A DNA stretch of 64,000 nucleotides from assembly GCF_029962835.1 (NCBI RefSeq), contig NC_080584.1:79574862-79638861 (forward strand), given 5' to 3'. Origin of the DNA: Magnolia sinica. Its lineage: Eukaryota > Streptophyta > Magnoliopsida > Magnoliales > Magnoliaceae. How positions within the stretch are numbered: position 1 is the first letter of the stretch; the number at the start of each line of letters is the position of its first letter. Both the position numbers and the translations under genes were made by a program. Under the pieces are notes generated by a model. The model was not told the DNA's origin, did no database searches, and saw only the letters and a program-made list of their open reading frames with translations. This document shows, piece after piece, positions 43,774 to 55,523 of the stretch.

Positions 43774-44459
43774 CTTACCTCTCTACGGTTTTCTACACGG
43801 TGGCTCACATGATGAGTGCATCACCTGATTTTCAAAGCAGGGCCAACGTTTTGGATGGGTTGGATGTTGTACACACTTCACGAATTGTGTTTGTTGTAAC
43901 GAAACTTACTGTGCAAAGATATGTTTGGGTGGCTCATTGACTTGCTACTAAAAGTGCCAGGTGAAATAAACACCATGGGGGCCACACATACAAAACAATG
44001 GTCAGAGTTCCTTCCCCATTGTTCTCCGTGATGTGGCCCACCCGAGTCTTGTATCTGCTCCCCAATGTTCTAGAATGGAGGACAGAATATAATAGATGAG
44101 TTTTTATATACACACACACACACACTCTTACCTCTCTACGGTTTTCTACACGATGGCTCACATGATGAGTGTATCGCCTGATTTTCAAAGCAGGGCCAAC
44201 GTTTTGAATGGGTTGGATGTTGTACACACTTCACACATTGTGTTCGTTGTAACGAAACTTACTGTGCAAAGATATGTTTGGGTGGCTCATTGACTTGCTA
44301 CTAAAAGTGCCAGGTGAAATAAACACCATGGGGGCCACACATACAAAACAATGGTCAGAGTTCCTTCCCCATTGTTCTCCGTGATGTGGCCCACCCGAGT
44401 CTTGTATCTGCTCCCCAATGTTATAGAACGGAGGACAGAATATAATAGATGAGTTTATA
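43774..44459 (+). repeat. 353-bp tandem duplication, copy B only
   Basis: Units 43774-44126 and 44127-44459 both start CTTACCTCTCTACGG and end near GAATATAATAGATGAGTTT. The junction is a (TATA)(CA)n microsatellite (44106-44125). Copy A has one unit (485-820). Confidence 0.85.
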
Positions 44460-44464
44460 TATAT

Positions 44465-45012
44465 AGGAAAAGGTACTATGCGCTCGACCACACGTTTAGC
44501 TCCCATGAGGTCGAGCTGTGTGGGCCCCACGTGATGCTTGTCTACTATCAACACCGTGCATTTGATGGGTACCCTCAAAATTATGGGATATCCCAAAAAT
44601 CATCCATATACAGAACTCAGGTGGGCCATACCATCTAAAATCATGTGAAACACCATTAAAACATATAAAAACACTTGGTGGGGCCTACCTGAGTTTTTAA
44701 TGTTGCTAAAACTTTGTCTGAACCCTCATGCAAGTGGGACACACATAATGGATGTGCTGGATTTGCAAACCACATCTCGGTGGGCCCAAAAAACTGATTA
44801 TGAATGTTTTAATGGTGCACGGCCCCTCCCCCCTTCTGTATGTGGTGTGGCCCACACAAGTCACGGATTGACTTGATTTTTGAGACCTAGTCCCACGATG
44901 GAATGGTGCATCTGACTCATGGGTTAGATTTTCGAAACGCATCACGGTGCGGCCCACACAGCTCAGCCTTATGGGACGGACTCGTGAGGTCAAGCGCATA
45001 GTACCTTTTCCC
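44465..45012. mobile_element. Micron-like MITE between (TA)n tracts, copy B
   Basis: AGGAAAAGGTACTATGCGCTC at the left, CGCATAGTACCTTTTCC at the right, TATATA on both sides, and about 548 bp. Same family as 32435-32983. In copy A only the joined ends remain (891-940). Confidence 0.75.
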
Positions 45013-45058
45013 TATATATATATAACATGATGGTCCCAGGATCTTGAGTGGTTTACAG

Positions 45059-48000
45059 GCTGCATTGGATTCTGTCCTTCGCGTGGGCCAAATTCCACAA
45101 AAGAGTTCCTGTTTTGTAATGGTTTAACTTGTTTTTATGCAGACTGGCCTGGTTCGGTTCCCAGGGCATCAGAGATTGGACCCCCCTGAATTGGCATACT
45201 TAGTGGCTTTTAGATGGACTTCCATCTAAATATATAACTTGTTTTCCTACATGCCTAAGTAGAATGTGGAGGCATGCTGTTTCTCCTCTCAGACATCTAT
45301 TTACAGCCTACAAAGAGTTAGGATTTTCCATTCATAGATAGGCCCGGCACACTAATATTCTGAATAGATGAACTGTGACCTCCTCAAAATCAGCTAATCC
45401 ATGAGGATTTTGTTAGTATGGTGTGCCATGACATGTCAGTAATGATAATTATGATCATGTACATGCCCGTGTGCCATGAAAAGTTACTAATGATGGTTAT
45501 GAAAATCTATATGTACATAGACGGTTATGTATATAGGTAATAGCTATTATCATGTACATAAATGTATTGGGGCCATGTGGAAACAATATTAATTTAAAAT
45601 TAAACAATAAGAGATAAAATAAACCAATCAAAGAGAGAACACAAGATTTTACATGTAAAAACCCTCATGGGAAAAAATTACGGTAAAAAGTGACAATGAA
45701 TCTATTATAATAAAAAATGTTATAAGACATAGAAGATCTTACTGTTTTGAGAATTAGCCTAAAAAATCATACAAAACCCTTTGCTCTCCATTTTTCTCAC
45801 AAAAGCCCTAAACACATTCTATATTCCTTAATTCCTTATTACAAACTCTTAAATATAGTTAAAACTGTATTAGGAAACAAAAAGCACAATTTTACAAAAT
45901 TGCGTAAGTCAATCAATGGGAGTGAGCTTGGTTAATTTAATTTATTATTATTTGATTCTAACTCAAGGTTGCTTCTTCAAATACCTCCAATAAGATGATC
46001 ACATGTATTTGCTTTTACCTCATGCACCATAATTAAATTTGTGAAAAGCCCCAATTATCTTTGATTTTCTAAGTTATTTGGACGAATTACGAAAATTCAA
46101 TTTAGCCACAATGGCCCCTAACTAATGGATAGTTGTATTTCATGGATTTCGTTACCCTAAATTTTATAACCACAATAGCAAAATTGGCATACTCGTGAAA
46201 AGTTGCTAGCAATACTTTCTTCCAAGAAAGTGTTCTATCAATCAATAGCACATGAATCCATACACATCTTGACATGGGCATATAGATGTAAGATATTTGG
46301 ATCTTAGTGATCCTTCGGTTTTTCTGCATTTGATAATGAGAAAAAACATTGGATGGGTTGTATCCACTTTTGTAATCAATGGAATCAATCAAAACTATGG
46401 AAGATAAAAAAAATCCTAATCATTAAAAAATAAAAAATTTAAAAATTGAACTGCGTAGCGAAACCTATCTGGCTCAGTTGATTGATTGACTGTAGTGTTC
46501 GATTGATCGAACATGCCAAATTTTGCCTAGAAACCAAGTTTGGAAAATTGTGTTGAGTTTCAATTGAATTGGCGACTAGATTTAATCGATCGGGGCTCTC
46601 CTCAAGCGATCTCAATCAATTAAGGGTTTCTGATCAGGAGTGACCAAAACACTCTAGTGACTAGACTAATTTAATTCGAACAAGCTCAATCTATCGACGA
46701 GCAAGGTTCCATCGATTAAAGGTGGCCAAAGTGTTAAGAGACTTAAGAAACTAAATTTGAATTTTCATCGATCTATGATTGAGTGATTGGGAGATCAATC
46801 AAGGACCCTCGGGCTGTCTTGATTGATCGACTACATCGATCAACAGTCTCTATATTTTTCAAATTTTAAATTTAAAAATGTATGTTGGGTCATCTTTCTT
46901 GAATCAAAGGTGGACCCCATTTGTTGGAATAATATGATTGAATTGTGGTATACTAAATTATCTTAATATGAATTTGAAACATAATTTTCGAAGCATTCGA
47001 TTATTTGAAAGATTCGACCCTACCGTAAATAGATGAGTGAATCCTAACGTGTCTTATATTTGTATGGTTAAGATTGAAGATATGTTTGATACGATTGCCA
47101 AGATTATCATGATTGATTATCTATTGTGTTACTGTGATAATATGCTAAGATAATTCTTCTGTATTGATTCATACTTAAATGACTGTAAATGTGAATTAAA
47201 TACATGGATGTATAAACCATTGTAATCATTAAACAATTATTTCCTCTTGAACAAGAGATTTATATATTCACTAAATATGTCGATACGTAGACATTGAGCA
47301 TGCATTACATGCATCCATTGTAACTTCATGCACACCTTGTGCCTAAGTTCCTAGGATCTCCTTGAATGGTAATGCCTGGTAGATTCATTATCATATGCCC
47401 ACAATAGTGGAAGTCTACTCTCAGAGTAGACGTATGATTACTCATGCCTACCTAGGTGGATGTCTGATGGGTACAAGTTATTCATGCTTACTTATGGTGG
47501 ATGTCTGACGAGTAAAGGTTACTCATGCCTACATACGGTGGATATCTGAAGGGTACAATTTTTGAGTTGATGAATATCCAACCAAAGCAAGTGAACGATC
47601 ATCTCACTCGACATGCATCTCATGCAATCTTTGCATCTATGCTCATACTACATACATAATATTTGAGTTTAATTGTGTCATCTTATATTGTGTTATGTAT
47701 GAACCATGTTGAGTTGACTCACTAGCTTGGTCAGCTAATGTTGTGCATTAACAACCATACAGAGGCAAACGATACAGGACAATCTAATCAGGTATTGAAA
47801 AATAAGGTCAAGTTGGTGGATGCAGCTCAAGACCAATAATCGTATTTGGTAGAAGACGAGTTTGTTGCATTAGATGGCTGAATTGATTTTGAGATTGATT
47901 TTAGGAATTTTAGTATCCATTTATTCTAACTGCAGCTAGTTGATTAAAATTGAAATTTTTTATAGTTATAACTTTGTTAGACGATGATTAATTATTTTAG

Positions 48001-48377
48001 TTGAATAAAATGGGTGGATTTATATCGGTTTTGAGAATTTATTTTATAAATGCATGAGAATGTTATGGATAAATTGTTATGAAATAAAGTGAAAATAATT
48101 GGATGTATGAATGTTAATGTGATGATGATTTAGAATATATGTAATTGTACCTCTTAATTACTGTAAGATAGATGGATTTATGTACACTAAGTGCATGAGT
48201 CATGGACTGTAAGTCAAGTCTGAGGGTGCACACTCTGTATCCGAAGTGTGGGACGAGACATGGGAGGTTCTCTTTCCATTGCTATGGATGTGGAAGCAGA
48301 TTGGTAGTAGTTGTCTTGCTTGGTTTTTGGTGCCCTATTCTCTTTATTTTGTTTTTCATGTGTGTGTGTGTGTTTGT

Positions 48378-48419
<42 letters not shown>

Positions 48420-49479
48420 AGTGTATATCTTTTTTTGATATTGTATATGATTGGTGAGGTCTAGTATTTTTGTAGAGCTTGCCTGAAAGTTTTAAAGTAT
48501 TTTTTTATTTTATCTGAGCACGACAAAGTTACAGGTGGTATGCTCCTATCTTTCTCCAGAAGGGAAAGAGGCATACATTCTTTGATATTCTATATAAAAA
48601 TTAGATAATTTTCTCATCACGTGGGCCGCAGCATACAAAATACCTCACAATTAGAAACTTCTTTTTAGCCATTAATTTATTTTGATATGATGTGGCCCGC
48701 CTAAGCTGTGAAATAGGTTCTTCTTCTTTTCTTTTTTTCTTTTTTCTTTTTTCTTTTTTTTTCTTTTTCAAAAGATCAGAAAAGTATTATCACTTGATTA
48801 AAAAGCTCAAATCTCACATATGTGTTTTATTGCATGTCCATAAATTTATCAAACATCTCCTGTGAAATCTGATGTATCTCCTCTACATTAAAATCTTTAA
48901 AAAAAAAAAAAAAAAATTTTTTTTTTTTTTAAAAAAAAAGGCCCACTAAAAAATAAGTAAAAGTGACAGCAGACTCTCTTCGCCCAAGGTGATCACCTCC
49001 ATCTTTCTTCGGTGCAAAGGGCAGTTTTCTACAATTTGGACTATTGAGTTCTTCATTTTAACTGTTGTTCCAAGTGTGGGGATGTATGTAGATGGGACCC
49101 CACGATTTGGATAATTAGGATATAATTATATGTATGCACCTGTTCTCTTAGCTTGGTGGGGACAAGGTTATCCAAAGAAAAAGAAGATAAGCAATCTACT
49201 GAACTCGCTCTCAGTTTCTCCAACCAGAGGCCATGGTCGTATGTTCAATTGATGTGCATAGTTATGGAAGAAATATGCCCCACAAATTTCTTAGAATAGA
49301 AGATCCTAGTCATGAATATTGTTTTGTCTCTGTCGAGGATAGACAATTGTTTATTTCTCTTCCGGCATTCTATATATGCAAACCCAAAACTGAAAGGTTC
49401 AACTACTCCATTAGGAAGTCTCATTGGCAGGGTCCATTCATTGTCTCACAAAAATAGGAGCCTTACTTGCCAGACTAAA
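45059..49479. other. Copy B non-coding spacer
   Basis: Corresponds to 1260-5655 of copy A with few changes. The same possible LTR remnant (from about 45563) and compound microsatellite (48360-48416) are present. No supported gene. Confidence 0.5.

Positions 49480-49542
<63 letters not shown>
49480..49542. repeat. Compound (TG)n(TA)n microsatellite
   Basis: About 11 TG units then about 20 TA units. The copy A locus has 16 TG units and almost no TA. Confidence 0.9.
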
Positions 49543-49545
<3 letters not shown>

Positions 49546-50218
49546 TCTTTGGCCAAAGATCATTTAATTATTTGATATTCTGGTAAACTATTAAGAGTCA
49601 GTCACTCGAGCACACAAGGACCCGCATCTGATTTTCCTTTCTTCAGTCGGTGACATGGTGCTTTTCCGCTATTGCAAGGGAAGCATCTCAGAGAGTTCTT
49701 TTCCTTGAGAGGTACTCCATGCAACTAGTTGGAGTGCGGTCTAACTAGCATAAAATCACCCATTGTTCTGAATGTATAACATCCAAACTGTCCAAAAGGT
49801 TGGCCCGTAACGAAGGTTACCGAAGTACAAAAGCTATGACAATCCATTTATCAACTAGAACACACATGTACTTCATATAACTAGATCCTTGGCTGTCCAT
49901 TGTTTTCAACATGATGGACTACATGATGAGCGTATGGGTATGATCTTTACTGTAGGGCTGGTGTTTAGGACGTGTAGCATAATGTACACGACACCTTGCA
50001 CTAGTTGTTTTACTATAACTTAGTCTTAATTAAGAGGTATGAATGAGGCAGCTCATCTAAGTTCCAGGAGGCACAAGTTCATTCACCATGTGAGCCAGCT
50101 TTTACGTAAGAGCTTGTTTCAAACGTTTCCACCTACCTTTTTTGTGGACCAGCCTGGTTCATGTCTTAGAGCATTAAAAGAATGAGACTGAGGTACCATG
50201 CTTTAGTGGCATTCCCTC

Positions 50219-50350
50219 TATATATAGCTTGCTACCCTCGGCCATCTAAGCACAAGAGAAGGCTGTATTTCATCTTTGCATACCCTTCTTTTTCACTTGT
50301 CTACTTTCTATCTTCTTTGCTCAGCCAAACGCTTATTTCCTGGTATGTTC
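50219..50350 (+). promoter_or_regulatory. Promoter-like module (copy B unit)
   Basis: TATATATAG at 50219, a leader with GGCCATCTAAGCACAAGAG, and CCTG|GTATGTTC with GT at 50343. Conserved with A1 and A2. Confidence 0.45.
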
Positions 50351-50578
50351 TTCCTTTTCTTACACCTCTGAATTTATGCACAAATATCTTCCTTTTTACT
50401 GATTTCACAAGTTTTTATAAGGTATCCAACAGACAAGCCACAACATGTGCCAATGTGGCCCATGTGGGTGAGTTTGGAGCCATTGTTAGTTGGCTTCCCA
50501 TGGTTTTGATGAATAGATAAAAAATAAGGCTAGTCTAATTATCAGTTGGGCCACTGTCCATAGAATAAATCATTCACT

Positions 50579-50698
50579 GGAAAATATGGTAAAGTTTTTT
50601 TTTTTTTAAACACACGCAGACACACCCCACACAGTCACGCTGGTGGAATTTCACCACCTATGGATACTGGAACCCTTGACCGGGGAAAATATGGTAAA
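50579..50698 (-). mobile_element. SINE fragment, copy B
   Basis: Same insertion and target duplication as 9453-9573: GGAAAATATGGTAAA at 50579-50593 and 50684-50698. The box-B-like word has one change (GGTTCCAG instead of GGTTCGAG). Confidence 0.75.
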
Positions 50699-52704
50699 GT
50701 TATTCTAAGACAACTACGTGTTTTAGTACCTCTCCCACATGATGTACTTGCTAGATTTCTCAGACAAATAATTTACACGGAGGGGCCCTAGGGGATAGCT
50801 TGGATTTTCACACCAAGGTACCACATTTTCACGTGGCCCATAGATGAGAACCTCATATCCTTTGAATATCTTAATATGCCACTAATATTAGAATTTAATT
50901 TTTATAATTAGAACCATCATTGTCAGAACCACAATTCAAGGATTTGGAATTTATAGTTTCCAGTTCAGCACATTTCAGAGGCCAGATACACTGCATTGTA
51001 GGTTGAGCTTAACCTATAACACAATTTTTGGCCCACAGTACTGATACATAAGCGACATACTGTATATCCTGTGCACTCCCTCGGTATTTCTTGGGTTCCG
51101 AAATCAAGCAGATAGAATACTCAGGTGGGCTACCCCACTGAATAGTTGAGATGGGGACACCCATCATTAAAAGCTTTCTACATTGTGTGGGGTCATTGTG
51201 TTTTATACATATCAACGGGCTCATTCAGAAAATGTGTTAATAGGATGACTAGACATCCCAAAATTCCGGCCATCCAAAAGTCACCCGGAACTTTTAATTC
51301 ACATGTTGGGCAATTTAATGGTTGGATCTGCTTCATTTATGGGGCCATCTCACTTTTCTATGGGGGTAACCTTTGTTGACGTGATAGATTCTCTACACTG
51401 AGAATTGGCTTCTAGCATAAGCTTTTTTGACAATTGTTATGGAGAATCCCACCTCACATTATCTACTAGAGATTTTGGTAAGGATTAACAATAGTGATCG
51501 TTACAAAATGCTGTGTAATTTCTCCTGGTGCCTACTTAAAAAATCTTTTCACTTAGGTACCTCATTAGTTCATGTATTTGTCATTGAGATTCCTTCGGTT
51601 AGATTTTTTCTAAAAGATGTTAGACTGAGCTGCTGATTTTTTATTTTTATTTTAATCACAGGAATGCTTTCTAAGTAACTAATTTAGAATGCACCTTTTA
51701 ATCACACAAATGCTTTCTAAGTATACGATAATTACACCTTTGACCATTTTCTTTACTGGGTGTGACGGGTAAAGCAGTTGAAACCTTGCAAAAGCTGGGG
51801 TATATATGTCTTTCTGATGTTAAATATGATTCTTGTTAAGGAACTCTGAGTTAAAGTTCTGTGCCCATTTAGCTCTTGCACAACCGTTTAGGTCATATCC
51901 ATTACCCTCCTTTAAAAGTAAATAGATTTTTGAAGATATTTCTGGGTTAGAAAAAAATTTTAATAGCAGCCAGTTATAGGCCATAGCTCAAACCCTAAGC
52001 AAGTATATCGAAAAGAAAAAAAACCCAAAATTAATCACACTTACATATAACAGAAAAAAATAATAAATAATAAATACAGTTAGAAACAAAGAAATCCAAC
52101 AGCTCAAGTTCAACGTAAATCAGTGGCCCACTTGATAAATGCACTGCTCCGATTTTTGCAGTGTTCCAGTTTAAAGTGCGCGCAACATGACAAATTGACT
52201 ATATCATCACACGTGATCCATCTGATGGGGAATGTGGCCGCAAATGGTAGCTTCTGTGTGGGGCCCACAATCTATTTTATCCTGATCTGAGCCCATATGC
52301 ACGGAACGCAGATTAGCAGCAAACCCGGATCCAGCCGACGGGAAACAGTGTTCGTTGAACACACACTATTAAAAACTTCCTATCGCCCATAATGTCACAC
52401 ATGCCTAGATGAAGGGTTGTGTGGTCCACCTGAAATTTAAATCTGCTTTCATTCTTGGGACAATAGCCTAAAATAAGCTGGCAAAACAGATGGAAAGAAC
52501 ATATATATAATGCATACATTAAGGTGGGCCTTGAGGTTAAGGTCGCACCCACCTGGCTGGACCGGTTGGCAGCTAATCCCTGTTCCATACGCACAAATGT
52601 GCAAGGCAACAAATTGCAGATTGGAAAGAAGTTTAGACATAAGGTGGTTCATCATTTTGTTCCAAGAAGGGAAAACACAAATATTAGCTTGATCCAAAAC
52701 TTCG

Positions 52705-53065
52705 GTGGCCCCTAAGAAGTTTTCAGTGGTTGACGTTTAATCCCCACTGCTTTCTATAGAGTGTGGTCCGGTTGAGCTTTGGATCTGCCTCATTTTTGGC
52801 CTCATGACTTAAAATGATGTCAGAAAATGGATGGATATATAGTGTGAATATAACACATACATCATGTTGGTCCAACAAAACTTGATGATGTTGTGTTACA
52901 CTTACATCATCCATCCATTTTGGACATCATTTTTAGGTCCTGAGCAAAAAACTGAGGCAGATCCAAAGCTCAAGTGGACCACACCACAGAAATCAGTGGG
53001 GAATGATGGCCACTGCTGAAACCTTTTTAGAGCCCACCATGATGTTTGTTGGCCATTTAACCTAT
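52705..53065. repeat. Long inverted repeat, copy B
   Basis: Counterpart of 11586-11960, with arms around a loop near 52885. Confidence 0.65.
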
Positions 53066-54054
53066 TCATAAAGTCACACAGACCTGAACGGATGAAAACC
53101 ACAAATCCAAAACTTCCGTGGCCCTCAAGAAATGTTGAATGGCAGGCATTAATCCCAACTTCTTACTATGGTGTGGTCAAATTGAGCTTTCGATCTGCCT
53201 CATTTTGAGGATCATGTCCTAAAATGATCTCAAGAACTGGATGAATTGTGTGGATATATCGGACATCATGGTGGAGAACACAGAACTTTGCCTTAACACA
53301 GTTCGTTGTTCTCTCACGGTGCATCTATACCTCTCTGCTGAAATTAGGGCTGTCAATGGCCCAAGCTTGGACCTACTAAAATGAGAATTTTGAATAGACC
53401 TGGGCCATCTGACCTACTAAAACAAGAATTTTGAATAGACCCGCCCTGATGGCCCAGCCCGAAATAGTTCAAAATTCGGGCAGAGACCAGCACCGGGCCT
53501 GCCCTGTTGACAGCCATTACCAAAATACAGCTGCTCATTGAACTAAGGCCATTTGGCCTGATGAGTGTTGACCCACCATGATGTTTGTGAGAAATGCAAC
53601 CGTTTGTTTTGGCAGCTCATGTAAGACATGGGATAAAAAATCACGTGGATAAAGTAGGCCTCAGGAAACAGGTGGAAAGAGAGCAATCTATCGTTCCAAC
53701 TTTTTCCAGCTCCACTATGATGTTTACATGCCATCCAAACTGTTCATAATACAGTCAAACCATTTATACGGTCATAGCCTGATCCAAAGCTTCCGTGGCC
53801 TCACAGATGTTTCAACGGTGAGCATACAATCTCGGCTGCTTTCTATCGCGTGGTCCACTTGGGCCTTGGATTGCGTCAAGTTATTTTAATTCATGAGCCC
53901 AAAAATATATACGATCCTTAACTGTCTCTGGTTTTCTACATGGTGAATGTATAGGTGTGATCATTACTGTGGGGGTGGGCGTTTAGGATGGTTTGGAAAT
54001 TGTACATATACACTGGAAGTCTTGTACAGTAACTTATTTTGCTAAGAGGTATGA

Positions 54055-54120
54055 ATGAGGCAGTTCATCTACTAAGTGCCACTTATGAATTATGAGGCAG
54101 TTCATCTACTAAGTGCCAGG
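54055..54120 (+). repeat. 37-bp tandem repeat, two units
   Basis: Two ATGAGGCAGTTCATCTACT units at 54055 and 54092, against three in copy A. Confidence 0.8.
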
Positions 54121-54295
54121 TGGCACAATTTCATTCTCATGTGAACCAGATTTTACTGAAGAGTTACTGTTTCTAACATTTTTTACTAGCTTTTATGTGG
54201 ACCGTTGTTGTTCATGTCTTAGGGCATTTAAAGAATGGGACCCACATGATGGACAGCGTAGATCTAACGACTGAGGTGTCATGCTTGGTGGAATC

Positions 54296-54415
54296 TATAT
54301 ATAGCTTGCTTCCATTGGCCATCTAAACACAAAGAAGATTGTGTTTTCTTCCTTCAAAGCGTTGTTTGCACTGCCCCGCCCAGGAAGAAAAAAGTATCAA
54401 TTTCCTGGTATGTTC
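54296..54415 (+). promoter_or_regulatory. Promoter-like module M3, copy B
   Basis: TATATATAGC at 54296, the leader, and CCTG|GTATGTTC with GT at 54408; near-identical to 13204-13325. Confidence 0.45.
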
Positions 54416-55523
54416 TTCATTTTCTTACCCCTCTGATTTTTCTCTTCATTTTCTTACTGTTCTTCATTGTTTTCACACAACTTTCTTCTAATTAACATTT
54501 TGGGGATTAGAAGACTTGAGTTTTTTTTTTTTTCTTGCCCAACGGAGTCACAAGTCTGTATAAGGGGGCTCATCTACATGCCACTACACATGCCAAAGTA
54601 GCCCACGTGCAAGATTTTAGAGCCATCCGCTAGCTGGCTTCCCACTATTTAAATGGATGGGAACAAAATTAAGATAAGGCTAGTCTAATTATCAGGTGGT
54701 CCAAATCTGTGGCTACAAATATCAGGAAGGTTTTTCTAAGCCATGTGGTTGTTTTTAATACCTCTGCCACATGATGTATTTTTACGACACATATCAATCA
54801 TGCTGAGGACCCAACTAATGGACGGCTTGGATCTTGCACCAACATGAACCACTGGCACATGTGGCGTGTAGGTGCTCAAGATTTGGTTCTATCAACTTCT
54901 AATATGTTTTGAATATTTAAGTATTCCATTAATACTATAAATTTTAATTTTATATGATCAAACGTTGCTAAAGTCATAGTTATTATGGATCCCAGTTGGA
55001 GAGGTTTGAATTCATAATTAGCAATTTTCTACAATCAAAAGTTCTTAAATGTTAGGGTAGACTTAATTAATTCAATTTCCAAATTGTTAGATTAGCACAT
55101 AGATGCTTTAGCTCCGCCCAGTTCAGCCCTATTCATATAGTGAACAATCCAAATCTCTGAAGGTGGGCTGGGCATTAGACTATTGAAAGACATCATCTTG
55201 GCCCTCCGCTTGAAGCTGGCGTGGTCAGTGAAGTTCGGCTCGGCCTCCAGTTTTTGGGGCGTTTTCAGCATAGCAAAATACTCCCTACATCTCAACTCAG
55301 AGGGGCAGGGTAGTCTACTTTCAGCTCCATCCCCTTTGTGGAAGAGCATCAGGATCAGTTGCCCCTTCTCCTTTCCTTGGTTCAGTCTAAGGTTGGGCAG
55401 GGTAGAGGGAATCTGTGGTTCTCTAATTGGACTGGGCTGGGGCCGCTAATGGACCTAGCCGAGAACCCAGTTCCTTTGGCCCTGCACTAGATGCAAGTAT
55501 GTGAGTTCCTAGGGAAGGATGGG
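54416..55523. other. Copy B spacer up to the retrotransposon
   Basis: Corresponds to 13330-14425. No supported gene. Confidence 0.5.

Larger units (their letters stand above)
49621..52416 (+). repeat. Single tandem unit in copy B
   Basis: The left part follows A1 (GTCGGTGACATGGTGCTTTT, which A2 lacks). The SINE at 50594 and the junction into GGTTGTGTGG at the right follow A2. It therefore looks like a fusion of an A1 head with an A2 tail. Confidence 0.7.
43314..55523 (+). repeat. Segmental duplication, copy B
   Basis: Matches 1-14425 in order and orientation. It has one unit (49621-52416) where copy A has two, a 353-bp tandem duplication (43774-44459) and a full MITE (44465-45012). It ends where a retrotransposon LTR begins at 55524; the copy A sequence continues with CCCCTTCC at this point, so B is interrupted rather than ended. 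Confidence 0.95.
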
